DNA of 64,000 nt from Bartonella sp. AU55XJBT (lineage in GTDB: Bacteria > Pseudomonadota > Alphaproteobacteria > Rhizobiales > Rhizobiaceae): positions 1-64,000 of the forward strand of contig NZ_JAQITC010000008.1 of NCBI RefSeq assembly GCF_028618525.1, written 5' to 3'. A program made the position numbers and the translations under genes. Positions 51,503 through 60,627 of the stretch are shown one piece after another. The notes below the pieces were generated by a model that was not told the origin of the DNA, made no database searches, and saw only the letters and a list, made by a program, of their open reading frames with translations. How positions within the stretch are numbered: the stretch's first letter is position 1; each line of letters opens with the position of its first letter.

Positions 51503-52685
51503 AGCACTTCTTTCCATTGTTAACTTGGTTGACAAATTCCGTATGCGCCAAGAACGAGATGGGAGCATTAAAGAACCAATTTTAGCAAATCGTAATATGA
51601 TCAATGAATTGATCACTTTGTTGAACCACCACGTAGATATCATTGACGGATTATCTCCAGAACTTTTAGCTATCACTTCTGATGATCTTCATCAGTGGAT
51701 GCTCAACGGTCTAACTATCCCTCCTAAATTTGATAACACTTTAGCTGCTTTCAAAGCACCATTACCAGATGCTCCTTTGTTTTTCTTGGCTCCAATGCGT
51801 GCAACAAATGGACCTGATCCAGAAGGATTCCGGTTGGAATTAGTTACAGGATATCATCATGAAACAGCCTATCTGGCTGACGCCTCAAAATATACAAATA
51901 ATTATGTAGCACCATTTCAATGTATAAAAATGGGAATAGCATCAAAGGGGTTTTTAGAAGGCAATTGCATTGTACTATTTCCAGAATCTGTAGCAACTGC
52001 TAAAAAAATTGATAAGCAAGCATTTGCTTTGTTTTTTTTCAGTAAATTCTTTGATATTTACAACAAGCAGACAATTGTGGAAGCTGAACGTTTACTCGGT
52101 CGAGATAGTAAATTCCTGTTCGGTCAATTGCATAGTCGTAACTTATCTAAGGAAGACATTTACGATGCTCGCTGTTTGTGGGGCTATTACCATGACTATG
52201 CACATCATACTGGACCGCGGCCATTAGATAAAAATCTGTATATAAAATTAAATTGGTTTACAGGTCTTCTAGAAGAAACTAAAGTTGATTTAATTACAGT
52301 GCGTATTATGCTACAAAATCATCCAAAATTTTGGAAAGAAATAACGGAGTTTGTCCTATTAGAACGCATATTCCGTTATCCAAAAGGTTCTGATCAGCAT
52401 ATGACATTCGATGCTGGTACGGGGGTCTTACTTTTTGAAATATTGATGCGTAACAAAGCATTGATTGAAACAAATCAAGGTTATCTTCAATTTGATTTGG
52501 AGCGTCTTGAAAAAGTAATAACATTGATGATAGAAGATATAGAAGCACTTGAAACATTAGATGATGACGCTTATTTGGCAGGAGCTAAAGATTATATCCA
52601 AAATAATCTTGGAAAGCCGCAAACTTCACAGTCAAGATTTAATTTTTCGACATCACACTATGCACAGCGCGTTATTGGGGATTAA
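51489..52685 (+). CDS. unknown 398-residue protein with His-rich motif (possibly DUF6421)
   Basis: A soluble 398-residue protein. A conserved-looking stretch YHDYAHHTGPRPL lies near residues 234-246, an HD-like/His-rich site that could bind metal. Other features are LVTGYHHETAYLADASKY and, toward the C-terminus, RIFRYPKGSDQHMTFDAGTG. I associate the layout tentatively with the uncharacterised DUF6421 family. It is translationally coupled at both ends: it starts 14 bases inside the BacA-like gene and its end overlaps the transporter gene. A catalytic role between the BacA-like step and ligation is plausible but unproven. Confidence 0.55.
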   Translation: MKQSEALLSIVNLVDKFRMRQERDGSIKEPILANRNMINELITLLNHHVDIIDGLSPELLAITSDDLHQWMLNGLTIPPKFDNTLAAFKAPLPDAPLFFLAPMRATNGPDPEGFRLELVTGYHHETAYLADASKYTNNYVAPFQCIKMGIASKGFLEGNCIVLFPESVATAKKIDKQAFALFFFSKFFDIYNKQTIVEAERLLGRDSKFLFGQLHSRNLSKEDIYDARCLWGYYHDYAHHTGPRPLDKNLYIKLNWFTGLLEETKVDLITVRIMLQNHPKFWKEITEFVLLERIFRYPKGSDQHMTFDAGTGVLLFEILMRNKALIETNQGYLQFDLERLEKVITLMIEDIEALETLDDDAYLAGAKDYIQNNLGKPQTSQSRFNFSTSHYAQRVIGD

Positions 52686-53637
52686 ATCGTTGAATTTCTT
52701 AAAAGGACGGTTATTCTTATTTACCTTTGCCATTCTCGCATTGTTTTCCATAAGTTGGTTATTATCTAAGAGTTTGGTGAGCAATATACCAGTCATGCAT
52801 GCAGTTGGACTGAGGTTGTGTGCAACTGCCGCCGCTTTATGGTTGATGGCACTTTTTCGTGAGAAAGCTGTTTTCAGATCCCTACCATTACTTTCTATGA
52901 TACCTTCTTTTTTAATTCTCTCAGTGTTAGGATTCTCGCTGTATTTTGTATGCAGCTTTGGTGCATTAAAATCGCTCAAAGCCAGTGATTTAACGATGGT
53001 GCTTGCTACTATTCCAGGTATTACCTATATATTGGGAACACTGACGAATAGTCTTATGTTTTCATGGTTCAAGCTTATCGGTATGATCATTGTCAGTGTA
53101 GCGGCTATAGCATTTAATATAAACAGTGTAGAGGTGGGATATTACAGCCTAATAGGCATAGCTCTTGCTTTAACAGCAGCATTTTCTTACTCTGCTTATG
53201 GCTTATTGTCTAAACGTTATCTTAAAAATTTACCTTTGCTCACCTCATTGGCTTGGATCACAACAATTTCTGCAGCATCGTTTATGCCATTATTCATTTT
53301 TGATCCTGCTCCACTCTTATATCTTAAGTTAGAAGATATATTGAAGATATTGATTTTAGGAACTGTTTGCTCGGCACCCGTTTACGTATTATATCAAAAA
53401 GTTTTAGCTGAGGGAGGCGTATTATATGCCAACACTATTGGCGTATTATCTCCTTTTGCAGTGGTTGCATGCGAATGGATCATCGGCTCGAGCTCTTCTC
53501 TCAACATGATCAAAATAATTACCATGATGATGGCTGTTATAGGGATGTCACTCTTATTTATAGATGCATCAAAGGTATCTAAATGGCAACAGAAACGCCA
53601 TTCCAAAAATTCCAAATTTAATGAGGAAATAAAATGA
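52660..53637 (+). CDS. EamA-family transporter of the ligase operon
   Basis: About ten hydrophobic segments in 325 residues from the preferred ATG at 52660 (MHSALLGIKSLNFLKGRLFL). Two EamA halves are visible: WLLSKSLVSNIPVMHAVGLR and GFSLYFVCSFGALKSLKASD in the first; LTAAFSYSAYGLLSKRYLKN and APVYVLYQKVLAEGGVLYAN in the second. The start overlaps the upstream gene by 26 bases and the stop overlaps the ligase start (ATGA), so all four genes are coupled. It is the likely exporter of the product. It differs clearly from the EamA protein at 15525-16457. Confidence 0.8.
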   Translation: MHSALLGIKSLNFLKGRLFLFTFAILALFSISWLLSKSLVSNIPVMHAVGLRLCATAAALWLMALFREKAVFRSLPLLSMIPSFLILSVLGFSLYFVCSFGALKSLKASDLTMVLATIPGITYILGTLTNSLMFSWFKLIGMIIVSVAAIAFNINSVEVGYYSLIGIALALTAAFSYSAYGLLSKRYLKNLPLLTSLAWITTISAASFMPLFIFDPAPLLYLKLEDILKILILGTVCSAPVYVLYQKVLAEGGVLYANTIGVLSPFAVVACEWIIGSSSSLNMIKIITMMMAVIGMSLLFIDASKVSKWQQKRHSKNSKFNEEIK

Positions 53638-54893
53638 AAAAACTCGCGTTAGTTTGCCAACGCAATGCAAAACTACCCTTTATATTTGAAGCAGCACAAG
53701 CCGCTAATATCGAATTAGTCATGATCTATGATACCGCTGAAAACGCTCCTATTCAGCTACCTGCAGCAGTCACTTCAACTTGGCAACTTCCCATTTTTGA
53801 TAATCCAGAGGCAGCTCTAGACGCTTTTGCAGCAGGCGTAAAAGAACGCAATATTTGTGGGGTTATGACCCTGCGTGAAGAAGCCATCCTATGGACCGCT
53901 TTAGCTGCAAAAAAAATCAATACTCCAAGTATTGAACCAGAAGTAGCAGCATTAACCCGAAATAAATATCTCATGCGTCAAGCTTTTGCTAAAGCAGGAC
54001 TTAGAACACCAAGATTTCTTTATATAGATAATCCAGAAGACCTATCACAAGCGCATGCCTTAGACTATCCGCTCATCATTAAACCCATCTCTGGATGGGC
54101 AAGTACAGGCGTAATGTTAGCTAAAAATTCCACCGAACTTCCTGATCTCATTAAAGCCGTCTGGAATGTTCAACATAAAGACATGGCACGTTTTAATGAT
54201 ACAAATAAGCCTTTAGGTTTAGTTGTTGAACAGTATTTGTCAGGAAAAGAGTTTGTTGTAGAATGCTTTGTTGATACAGCAGGTGTACATGTTCTAGCGG
54301 TTGGCGACAAAGGACAACCGGAAGGACCATGGTTTGAAGAAACAATTTATCGTCAACGCCGTGATCTAGATGATCCTCTCGTTATTGCTTTATGTGAGGT
54401 TGCATGCTCTGGGGTTAAAGCTCTTGGTATAAATATGGGTGCTGCCCATGTAGAACTACGCCTAGATGCCAATAACTTGCCTTATATCATTGAGATCGGT
54501 GCTCGTATCGGTGGATCGGGTGTCTCCCATTTTATTGTGGAGCAAGGCACAGGGGTTTCATTTGCAAAACTTTGTATGAATGCCGCTTTAGCTGAACAAA
54601 CCCCCGACCTTCCTGATATACTCCCAGCTAAAAAAGTAGCTGCAAATTACATTATCCCTCTTCATGGGTATGGACGCTTCTGCGGATTTTCAGGTCTCGA
54701 TAAGGTTGCACAACATCCTCAAACTACCAGAACAATAATTTTCTTTAAAACTGATCATATCTCACCACCTCCACCAGCATTTGGTGGATATCCTGGTTTT
54801 ATTTTCTCTGTTCATGCCTCAGATCAAGAAGCACACGATTACCATAAATGGCTTGATGATACCTTAAGTATTATATGGAAAACCGATATTTAA
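53634..54893 (+). CDS. ATP-grasp amino-acid ligase, BacD-like
   Basis: A 419-residue ATP-grasp enzyme. ATP-binding lysines are at 111 (RNKYLMRQAF) and 150 (DYPLIIKPISGWASTGV). The metal and phosphate site is formed by Glu274 (AHVELRLD), Glu287 and Arg291 (YIIEIGARIGGSG). This layout matches L-amino-acid ligases such as BacD, which join two amino acids via an acyl phosphate. Carbamoyl-phosphate- and biotin-carboxylase-like relatives are less likely because their extra domains are missing. As the last gene of a coupled four-gene operon with an exporter, it probably makes a dipeptide or an amino-acid conjugate. Confidence 0.8.
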   Translation: MKKLALVCQRNAKLPFIFEAAQAANIELVMIYDTAENAPIQLPAAVTSTWQLPIFDNPEAALDAFAAGVKERNICGVMTLREEAILWTALAAKKINTPSIEPEVAALTRNKYLMRQAFAKAGLRTPRFLYIDNPEDLSQAHALDYPLIIKPISGWASTGVMLAKNSTELPDLIKAVWNVQHKDMARFNDTNKPLGLVVEQYLSGKEFVVECFVDTAGVHVLAVGDKGQPEGPWFEETIYRQRRDLDDPLVIALCEVACSGVKALGINMGAAHVELRLDANNLPYIIEIGARIGGSGVSHFIVEQGTGVSFAKLCMNAALAEQTPDLPDILPAKKVAANYIIPLHGYGRFCGFSGLDKVAQHPQTTRTIIFFKTDHISPPPPAFGGYPGFIFSVHASDQEAHDYHKWLDDTLSIIWKTDI

Positions 54894-55461
54894 ACACCCT
54901 GATAGAGATATTTCTACAACTCTTAATGTTGATATGAATCTTATCAAGACAAGCACAATTACAATGCGATTACCTAAAATTTTGCAAAAGCCTTCTCCTT
55001 AAAGGAAATGTTGAGTTTAATAATGATAATTGATCCATAACTTTGCATACTCTCCCTCTAAAAGAGAGGCATTTACACACACTCACATGCTTTTAAAATG
55101 CTTCTTATAATCTATAAAGCGAAGTGGAAATACGAAACTGTGCATTTTACGCATCATCTTTTTTTACTTAACAGAAAAAGCACCCAATTAAAAACCAACA
55201 CTCCTTCCTATTATACTTGATATTCACCTCCTTAAACAACGGTATTTTACAGCATAATAGGATAACAGTGTTGCTATTTTAAAAGCTAATGACGGATGCA
55301 TCTCATATATTCGTAGCCCCAAAAATACAAATAGATTTAGAGTTTCATTGATAAATTTTTTTAAAGCATTTGAATTCTCTATCAACCAGATAAAAAAATT
55401 TAAATCAAAATGATCCTTTTATATTTATGAAAACACATGGATTATTTTTAAAAAAGATTTA
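54894..55461. other. gene-free stretch between the ligase operon and the autotransporter
   Basis: AT-rich with no recognisable gene. The ligase operon and the autotransporter gene converge here, so terminators are expected, but no strong GC hairpin with a T run is seen. Confidence 0.45.
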
Positions 55462-58215
55462 CTAAAAATGATAACGCAATCCACCAGAAAAACGAATGCC
55501 AGAAAAGCCTGCCTTGGTTAGCTTATGCTGATAGCTAAGATTACTGTGAAGTGTAACTTTAGAAGAAAATTGTGCATTAATCCCCAAACCTGCTTCTAAA
55601 GAAGAACCAAAAGCCCCTAACTGGAAAACATCTTTTAGATGAACAAATTGTTTTTCACCAAAACGATGAGCAAGATGAATATTGCCATTTAAAGAAATAA
55701 TACGATCCTTTTCAGATGCCGTAAATGTTTTACTTAAATACCCTCCAATACGCATCAACCATTGATCTGCTTTTTTCATCTCAACATCAAATCCATCAAT
55801 ATCACGAAACTTATCAAATTGAAGATGTTGATAAATAAGCTGAATCTGCGGATCAAAAAGAAGACCAGCCTGTCCTGTCATAAACGCTTTACCAACAGAC
55901 AACGAAACGCTCAGAGGATTTGCTTTTAATGTCGCCGTCTTACCCCAAGCATGAGTAAGAACATCGCCTTTAACCAAACCATAAGATAAAAGACCATCTC
56001 CATAAAAACCCGTATTGTGTTTCACACGACCGTATGCCGTAAATGCCCATTTATTAAACGGACTCTTTTGACTTTGTCCCACGCCACAAGGCTGTAAGGA
56101 AAGTTGTCCATAGGTTCCCATAATCCCAAAAGATGTCGTACTATGTGCCCTCTCTATTGTTTTGAGTAAAATATCTGTTTCTATAGCGTTATAATCAACA
56201 CTACCATCATACCCATATTCAAAGGCAGAAAGATCTGAGACATAACGATGACTCCCACTATAACCATGAACAGATAAAGCAAAATTCCCTTCAGATTTTA
56301 ATAACTTACGAGAAATAGACCGCGTCGCTTGCAACTGCTTTTGTTGATTACTGATATTGATAATCCCCACATGAAACAAAGCATTTTGTAACAGAAGATA
56401 AGTCGGAACTTGTGGAACAACTTCCCTAATCTTTAACTCAGAATGAGGAATAACAGACGTCCCTAAAGCAGGCTGAATATATTTACTTTCAAGGCGGAAA
56501 TCCCAAAAATCTCCCTCTCCTTCAACCAATCTTTGAGAAGTTTGCGCTTGTCCAAGAGAAGAAGTTGGACCATAGGCGTTAAGATAATACTGGTAAGGCG
56601 ACCCCTCTAATGCAATATAAGCATGATTTAACTGAAAAGAATCTTCTGCTGCTGTTCCAGAAACCTGAATAAGTGAAATACTATGAGCATTCTCACCCGT
56701 TGCTATTTCCCCCTGATTTTCTACAACAAATTGCACATAAACTGTCGTTTTCCCAGAAACATCCCCCTGTATCAAAAGCCGATCGGTCTTTGTATGATCA
56801 AGCAAACCATCACTCCTGAGATGTGTATTGAGATAAATATCCGCCCTATCTTGTGCACTATAAACTTCTTTTTCTCCCTTCCCAATATAAAGCGTCTGAT
56901 ACTCGTGCAATATTGGCGTTTCAAAAGCAATAAAACTATCAGAAAGTTTTATAAATGAAATAAACGAACTTGTACGATTTTCAACGTGCGAATCTATCTC
57001 TCTTCTTCTTGTCAAAAACCACTTTGATCCTCTTGTCAAATAAAGCTCAGCAATAGAAGCATCATCAACACGAGTCCCTCCTATCAATGAAGAAGAATCA
57101 GCCAAAACTGCCACACTCCCCCCTTTTTCAGCTGTTAATAATAAATCACCAGAAATTTTTGTGCCTTCTGTTACTCCAATATAACTCCGACTGTCATTAC
57201 TATGAATAGCTGTTCCAGCTGGAACCTCAAAAACCGTCCTTTTCAAAAAAACAAGTCCCTGTCCATACGTATTATTCTCCCCTCCCATTTCAAAATTCAT
57301 ACCATGTTTGTTCCCTATTGCTTTAATTGTTGAATCTTCAATATTAACCCGCGAAATTAAAACATTTCCTTCCCAAACGTCCCCAGATTGTGTGTTAAAA
57401 TCTTGTCCAACCGTTAAAACATGAACATCCGTAGAAACAATATTCGTATTTTTTAAATAAACAGAACCCTGCTGTTTTACATTGAAAACTGTATGTGCAA
57501 TTTTTTTATTTATATTTTCTCTATCTTCTATTTTTTGACGTTTTGAAGTAATGGTAACATTATCTAAAGTTGCACGCCCCCCTCTCCCCACATAAAGCGC
57601 AGCGGCATCATTCACATCAATAAATCCTCCTTTCATCTGAATATCCGCATCAGCACTAACGAAAAGAGCACTCTCTTGACCAATACCCTGACCCTCTACT
57701 TTAATTTTTGTATTCGTTAACGTAACAGATGTCCCTACCTTCTCTGCATAAGCAGCGACCTGAGAAGCTTCAATTGTTCCACGATTGACCTCAATTATTC
57801 CACGATCAGCTTTAAGACCTATTGACACATTTTTAAAAGCTGAATCGTTCAAGACAATTTTTCCCCCTCGTGATACATCAGCCCCATAAATATCTTCTAT
57901 ACCTGCAGTACCTTCAACCTCTATACGCATTGCCTGAATAACTGTATTGGGCTCCTGTACACCTATAGCAGCAGACAAATTGATAGAACTCTCCTCCTCA
58001 TTATTTGATTTAACAGGTGCCGTGAATTTATATATTTTATCGCTAATTGTATGCTTTGCACCATCACTGCATTCATAGGGTAATTTGTTTTCGTCACATG
58101 ACAGTGATACCAATGAGCGAGAATGCGCCTTAACATTTGTGTTTAACAAAAAAGAAAAAATAGCTGCTGTAAAAACGCACGAATACAAGCGATTGTGAGA
58201 TACCTTGATTATCAT
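55462..58215 (-). CDS. autotransporter (type Va) with pertactin-like passenger
   Basis: A 917-residue protein. The signal peptide covers about 1-30 (LYSCVFTAAIFSFLLNTNVKA). The passenger of repeated beta-helix turns (LTNTKIKVEGQ, VYLKNTNIVS) extends to roughly residue 600. A linker and a ~280-residue beta-barrel follow (SVHGYSGSHRYVSDLSAF onward), ending in the outer-membrane signature GGLRYHF. The size and style match the Bartonella inducible autotransporter group (Iba-like), surface proteins linked to host contact. The passenger has early paired cysteines (SCDENKLPYECSDG). The frame is intact. Confidence 0.88.
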   Translation of the reverse strand: MIIKVSHNRLYSCVFTAAIFSFLLNTNVKAHSRSLVSLSCDENKLPYECSDGAKHTISDKIYKFTAPVKSNNEEESSINLSAAIGVQEPNTVIQAMRIEVEGTAGIEDIYGADVSRGGKIVLNDSAFKNVSIGLKADRGIIEVNRGTIEASQVAAYAEKVGTSVTLTNTKIKVEGQGIGQESALFVSADADIQMKGGFIDVNDAAALYVGRGGRATLDNVTITSKRQKIEDRENINKKIAHTVFNVKQQGSVYLKNTNIVSTDVHVLTVGQDFNTQSGDVWEGNVLISRVNIEDSTIKAIGNKHGMNFEMGGENNTYGQGLVFLKRTVFEVPAGTAIHSNDSRSYIGVTEGTKISGDLLLTAEKGGSVAVLADSSSLIGGTRVDDASIAELYLTRGSKWFLTRRREIDSHVENRTSSFISFIKLSDSFIAFETPILHEYQTLYIGKGEKEVYSAQDRADIYLNTHLRSDGLLDHTKTDRLLIQGDVSGKTTVYVQFVVENQGEIATGENAHSISLIQVSGTAAEDSFQLNHAYIALEGSPYQYYLNAYGPTSSLGQAQTSQRLVEGEGDFWDFRLESKYIQPALGTSVIPHSELKIREVVPQVPTYLLLQNALFHVGIINISNQQKQLQATRSISRKLLKSEGNFALSVHGYSGSHRYVSDLSAFEYGYDGSVDYNAIETDILLKTIERAHSTTSFGIMGTYGQLSLQPCGVGQSQKSPFNKWAFTAYGRVKHNTGFYGDGLLSYGLVKGDVLTHAWGKTATLKANPLSVSLSVGKAFMTGQAGLLFDPQIQLIYQHLQFDKFRDIDGFDVEMKKADQWLMRIGGYLSKTFTASEKDRIISLNGNIHLAHRFGEKQFVHLKDVFQLGAFGSSLEAGLGINAQFSSKVTLHSNLSYQHKLTKAGFSGIRFSGGLRYHF

Positions 58216-59052
58216 TGCTTTTCAAAACTTTCTTTTTTCAATAAAAACAAAAAATGCTGGCAAAACAATAAACTGTAAATTAAATGCAATAAGAATAAAA
58301 TAAACAAAGTTATTTTATTATTTTTCTGATAAATGACATCGTTTCATAATATGTTTTGTATTTTATGTAAAGAAAGAACAAAAAATTTAAAATATCATTG
58401 AAGATGGCAATCTCTTTAAAGATTCATACCACAAATGCTGGGAACTATAACCCAAAGCATCAGAAAATTAATCTCAAAAAAACGCGCCGAAATGTAAATT
58501 TTGAGGGAAAATAATATTTAATTTATCTCATTTTTCAAAAATAAAAATACAACAAAATGAGAACAATTTTTAAGATTCAAGTGATCAAAATATATTAATA
58601 AAATATCATGCAATGAGATACAGTAAAATCTATAACCACATTATTTTTTAACCACAACAAAAGTCCCAGGAAACGCGCGCTGAGATGTAAGCTAATGTAC
58701 ATAATTTCTACATTAAAGCTGCCAGCTATCTAACAAAAAATTGAATAAACAAAAAAACTTCTCATTAATGTCCTACCCTCAATGATTTGAATGAATTAAT
58801 GAAATATTTTAAAGATGAATATTTCACTTTTTCAAAGCTTTTTTTATTTTCTGGCTTTTTTTATCACTCTCAAGCCGTAACATCAAATCTCACTCTTGTT
58901 TTGTCGAATTGGCTACAGCACAAAAATATCATTGTCCATAACCTGCTGATAGGCTGCTACCATTAAATTGACTAACAATGAATCACTTCGTGGCACTGAT
59001 GAAAAATAAATTCCTTTTTATCCTGCAATTTGTAGTGATAACCTGCTTTATG
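58216..59052. other. gene-free stretch upstream of the autotransporter
   Basis: About 840 AT-rich bases with no gene. The autotransporter promoter should lie near its right-hand start (58216-58450). Two similar words (aacgcgccgaaatgtaaatt near 58481 and aacgcgcgctgagatgtaag near 58672) hint at a small duplicated element. Confidence 0.45.
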
Positions 59053-59274
59053 TCATACACTCATAAATTGCTGCAAATTCACTCGCGCGCGAATCCATAT
59101 TTTCAGAAGAAGTGTAGATTGGTTTCCAACTACATTTTGACAATACTTGTAGACCACAGACTTATTAACACCAAGCTTTTCCCATAATGCCAAAGTCGAT
59201 GGAGGAGGTTTGTTGACACACCCAGCCGAGCTTAATAAAACTATAGCACTCAATAATTTCATTATCTCTTTCAT
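59053..59274 (-). pseudogene. lipoprotein, third paralogue, truncated
   Basis: It starts MKEIMKLLSAIVLLSSAGC with a proper lipobox (LSSAGC), and continues STLALWEKLGVNKSVVYKYC like its two neighbours. After that it loses all similarity (QNVVGNQSTLL...), and the second half of the family, with the Cys-rich end, is missing. So it is a decayed copy, though a short lipoprotein may still be made. It is the last of three tandem copies downstream of the haemagglutinin remnant. Confidence 0.6.
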
Positions 59275-59435
59275 TCCCCCTCCTTTAATATTTACGATAG
59301 AAAGACTGCTAAGCTTGGTAATATTTGCTCACATACAAGATGACTTTCGTTAATATATAAACATTGAAAAAAATAACTCCACCCCCATACAAGAACGAGA
59401 ATGTGAGAACTTTTGATTACAATAGCCTTAAATAC

Positions 59436-59852
59436 TTAAGGTTGACATTCAGGTTGTTCTTTATGTTCTTCACAATGAGGACTATTTAAGCGCTTCTCTA
59501 CACTTCGCTGAGGAATAACAGCATCAGGCTGACAAATTGGAAGGTTTTCATATTTCTCACACCATTTTACCCTTCCCAACTTATCTTGGAAACCTGCTTG
59601 TATCATGCATGCATTCACAGACTCCTCTGCATTGAACTTTTCATCGGTGAACTTTTCATCGGTACTTTTTTCTGTATCAAGACGCCCATCAAGATGCTGA
59701 ATTCCACACTCCAACAGAGCTTTTTTAATCTCAAGTTGATCTGCACCAGACTTTTCCCATGCATCTACAGCCGTTCGCGAAGGCTGTTCTGGATAACACC
59801 CAGCCATAACAAGTAAGGCTACCCCGCTTAATAATTTTGAAATCTGCTTCAT
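59436..59852 (-). CDS. small Cys-containing lipoprotein, paralogue 2
   Basis: A 138-residue lipoprotein: signal and lipobox in KLLSGVALLVMAGC, then AVDAWEKSGADQLEIKKALL. The Cys pairs later on (LLECGIQH, ACMIQAGF, KWCEKYENLPIC) match paralogue 1, as does the end RLNSPHCEEHKEQPECQP. A short in-frame repeat (STDEKFTDEKF) sits in the middle. It should be anchored in the envelope facing the periplasm or surface. It lies downstream of the haemagglutinin remnant with its two relatives, a position typical of immunity or accessory genes. Confidence 0.75.
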   Translation of the reverse strand: MKQISKLLSGVALLVMAGCYPEQPSRTAVDAWEKSGADQLEIKKALLECGIQHLDGRLDTEKSTDEKFTDEKFNAEESVNACMIQAGFQDKLGRVKWCEKYENLPICQPDAVIPQRSVEKRLNSPHCEEHKEQPECQP

Positions 59853-60217
59853 TTTCCTATCCTTGAATAATTTTGATATTACGAAACAATCTATAAATTA
59901 TTTTACATGCTGCGTTTTCATTTTAAAAACAATGATGAACATTATCAACTTTTATTATTGTTTATCTTTTCCAATAATTATACCGTTTAATATTATATCA
60001 AAAGTACAGCAAAATTACTACTAAAATCATATTCTATAAACGTTATGCTTAATAATTATGCTCAATATTTTGATTACAATTGAAACAGATATTTTTATAA
60101 ATTGTTGTCCTACATTTGTAGACCTCCTAGATAAAAAGTGATTAGTTGAGGAAACAATCCCGCATGAGGACGGGAATACATGGAAGTGGGGATTGTGCTT
60201 TCCATAAACAACAAGAC
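59853..60217. other. gene-free stretch between lipoprotein copies
   Basis: 365 AT-rich bases without a gene; probably left over from the duplication that produced the tandem lipoproteins. Confidence 0.4.
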
Positions 60218-60616
60218 TTAAGGTTTGCATTCAGGTGCATTTTTATATTTTTTACAATAAGGGCTGTTTAAGCGCCTCTTGACACTTGGTTGTGGGAAAA
60301 CAACACCAGGACGACAATTGGGAAGGTTGTCTTCTTTAAAAGTATAACACCAATTACTTCCGCTTTTATGGTGAAAACCTGATTGGACCATGCAAGCATC
60401 AATGGCAACCATGTCATTAGGAGTGAGCTTTTGAGTTTCTGGATCGACATCATAAGGGGTTGGCATGCCACATTCTAACAATGCCTTTCCTACTTCGGTA
60501 AAATCTGCTCCTGGTTTTTTCCATACCCCTAAAGAAGATGTGGGTGTTTTATTAAACTGACATCCGGTGATATTGAACAGAGTTACAGCGCCTAATAGCT
60601 TTAGAGTTTGTTTCAT
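60218..60616 (-). CDS. small Cys-containing lipoprotein, paralogue 1
   Basis: A 132-residue lipoprotein with signal and lipobox KLLGAVTLFNITGC, then SSLGVWKKPGADFTEVGKAL. Cysteines at LLECGMPTP, DACMVQSGF, NWCYTFKEDNLPNC and the end NSPYCKKYKNAPECKP are shared with paralogue 2, implying disulphides. It starts only 11 bases after the end of the haemagglutinin remnant, so it was cotranscribed with that gene, as expected for an immunity or accessory partner. The function is unproven. Confidence 0.75.
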   Translation of the reverse strand: MKQTLKLLGAVTLFNITGCQFNKTPTSSLGVWKKPGADFTEVGKALLECGMPTPYDVDPETQKLTPNDMVAIDACMVQSGFHHKSGSNWCYTFKEDNLPNCRPGVVFPQPSVKRRLNSPYCKKYKNAPECKP

Positions 60617-60627
60617 TTTTTACTCCT

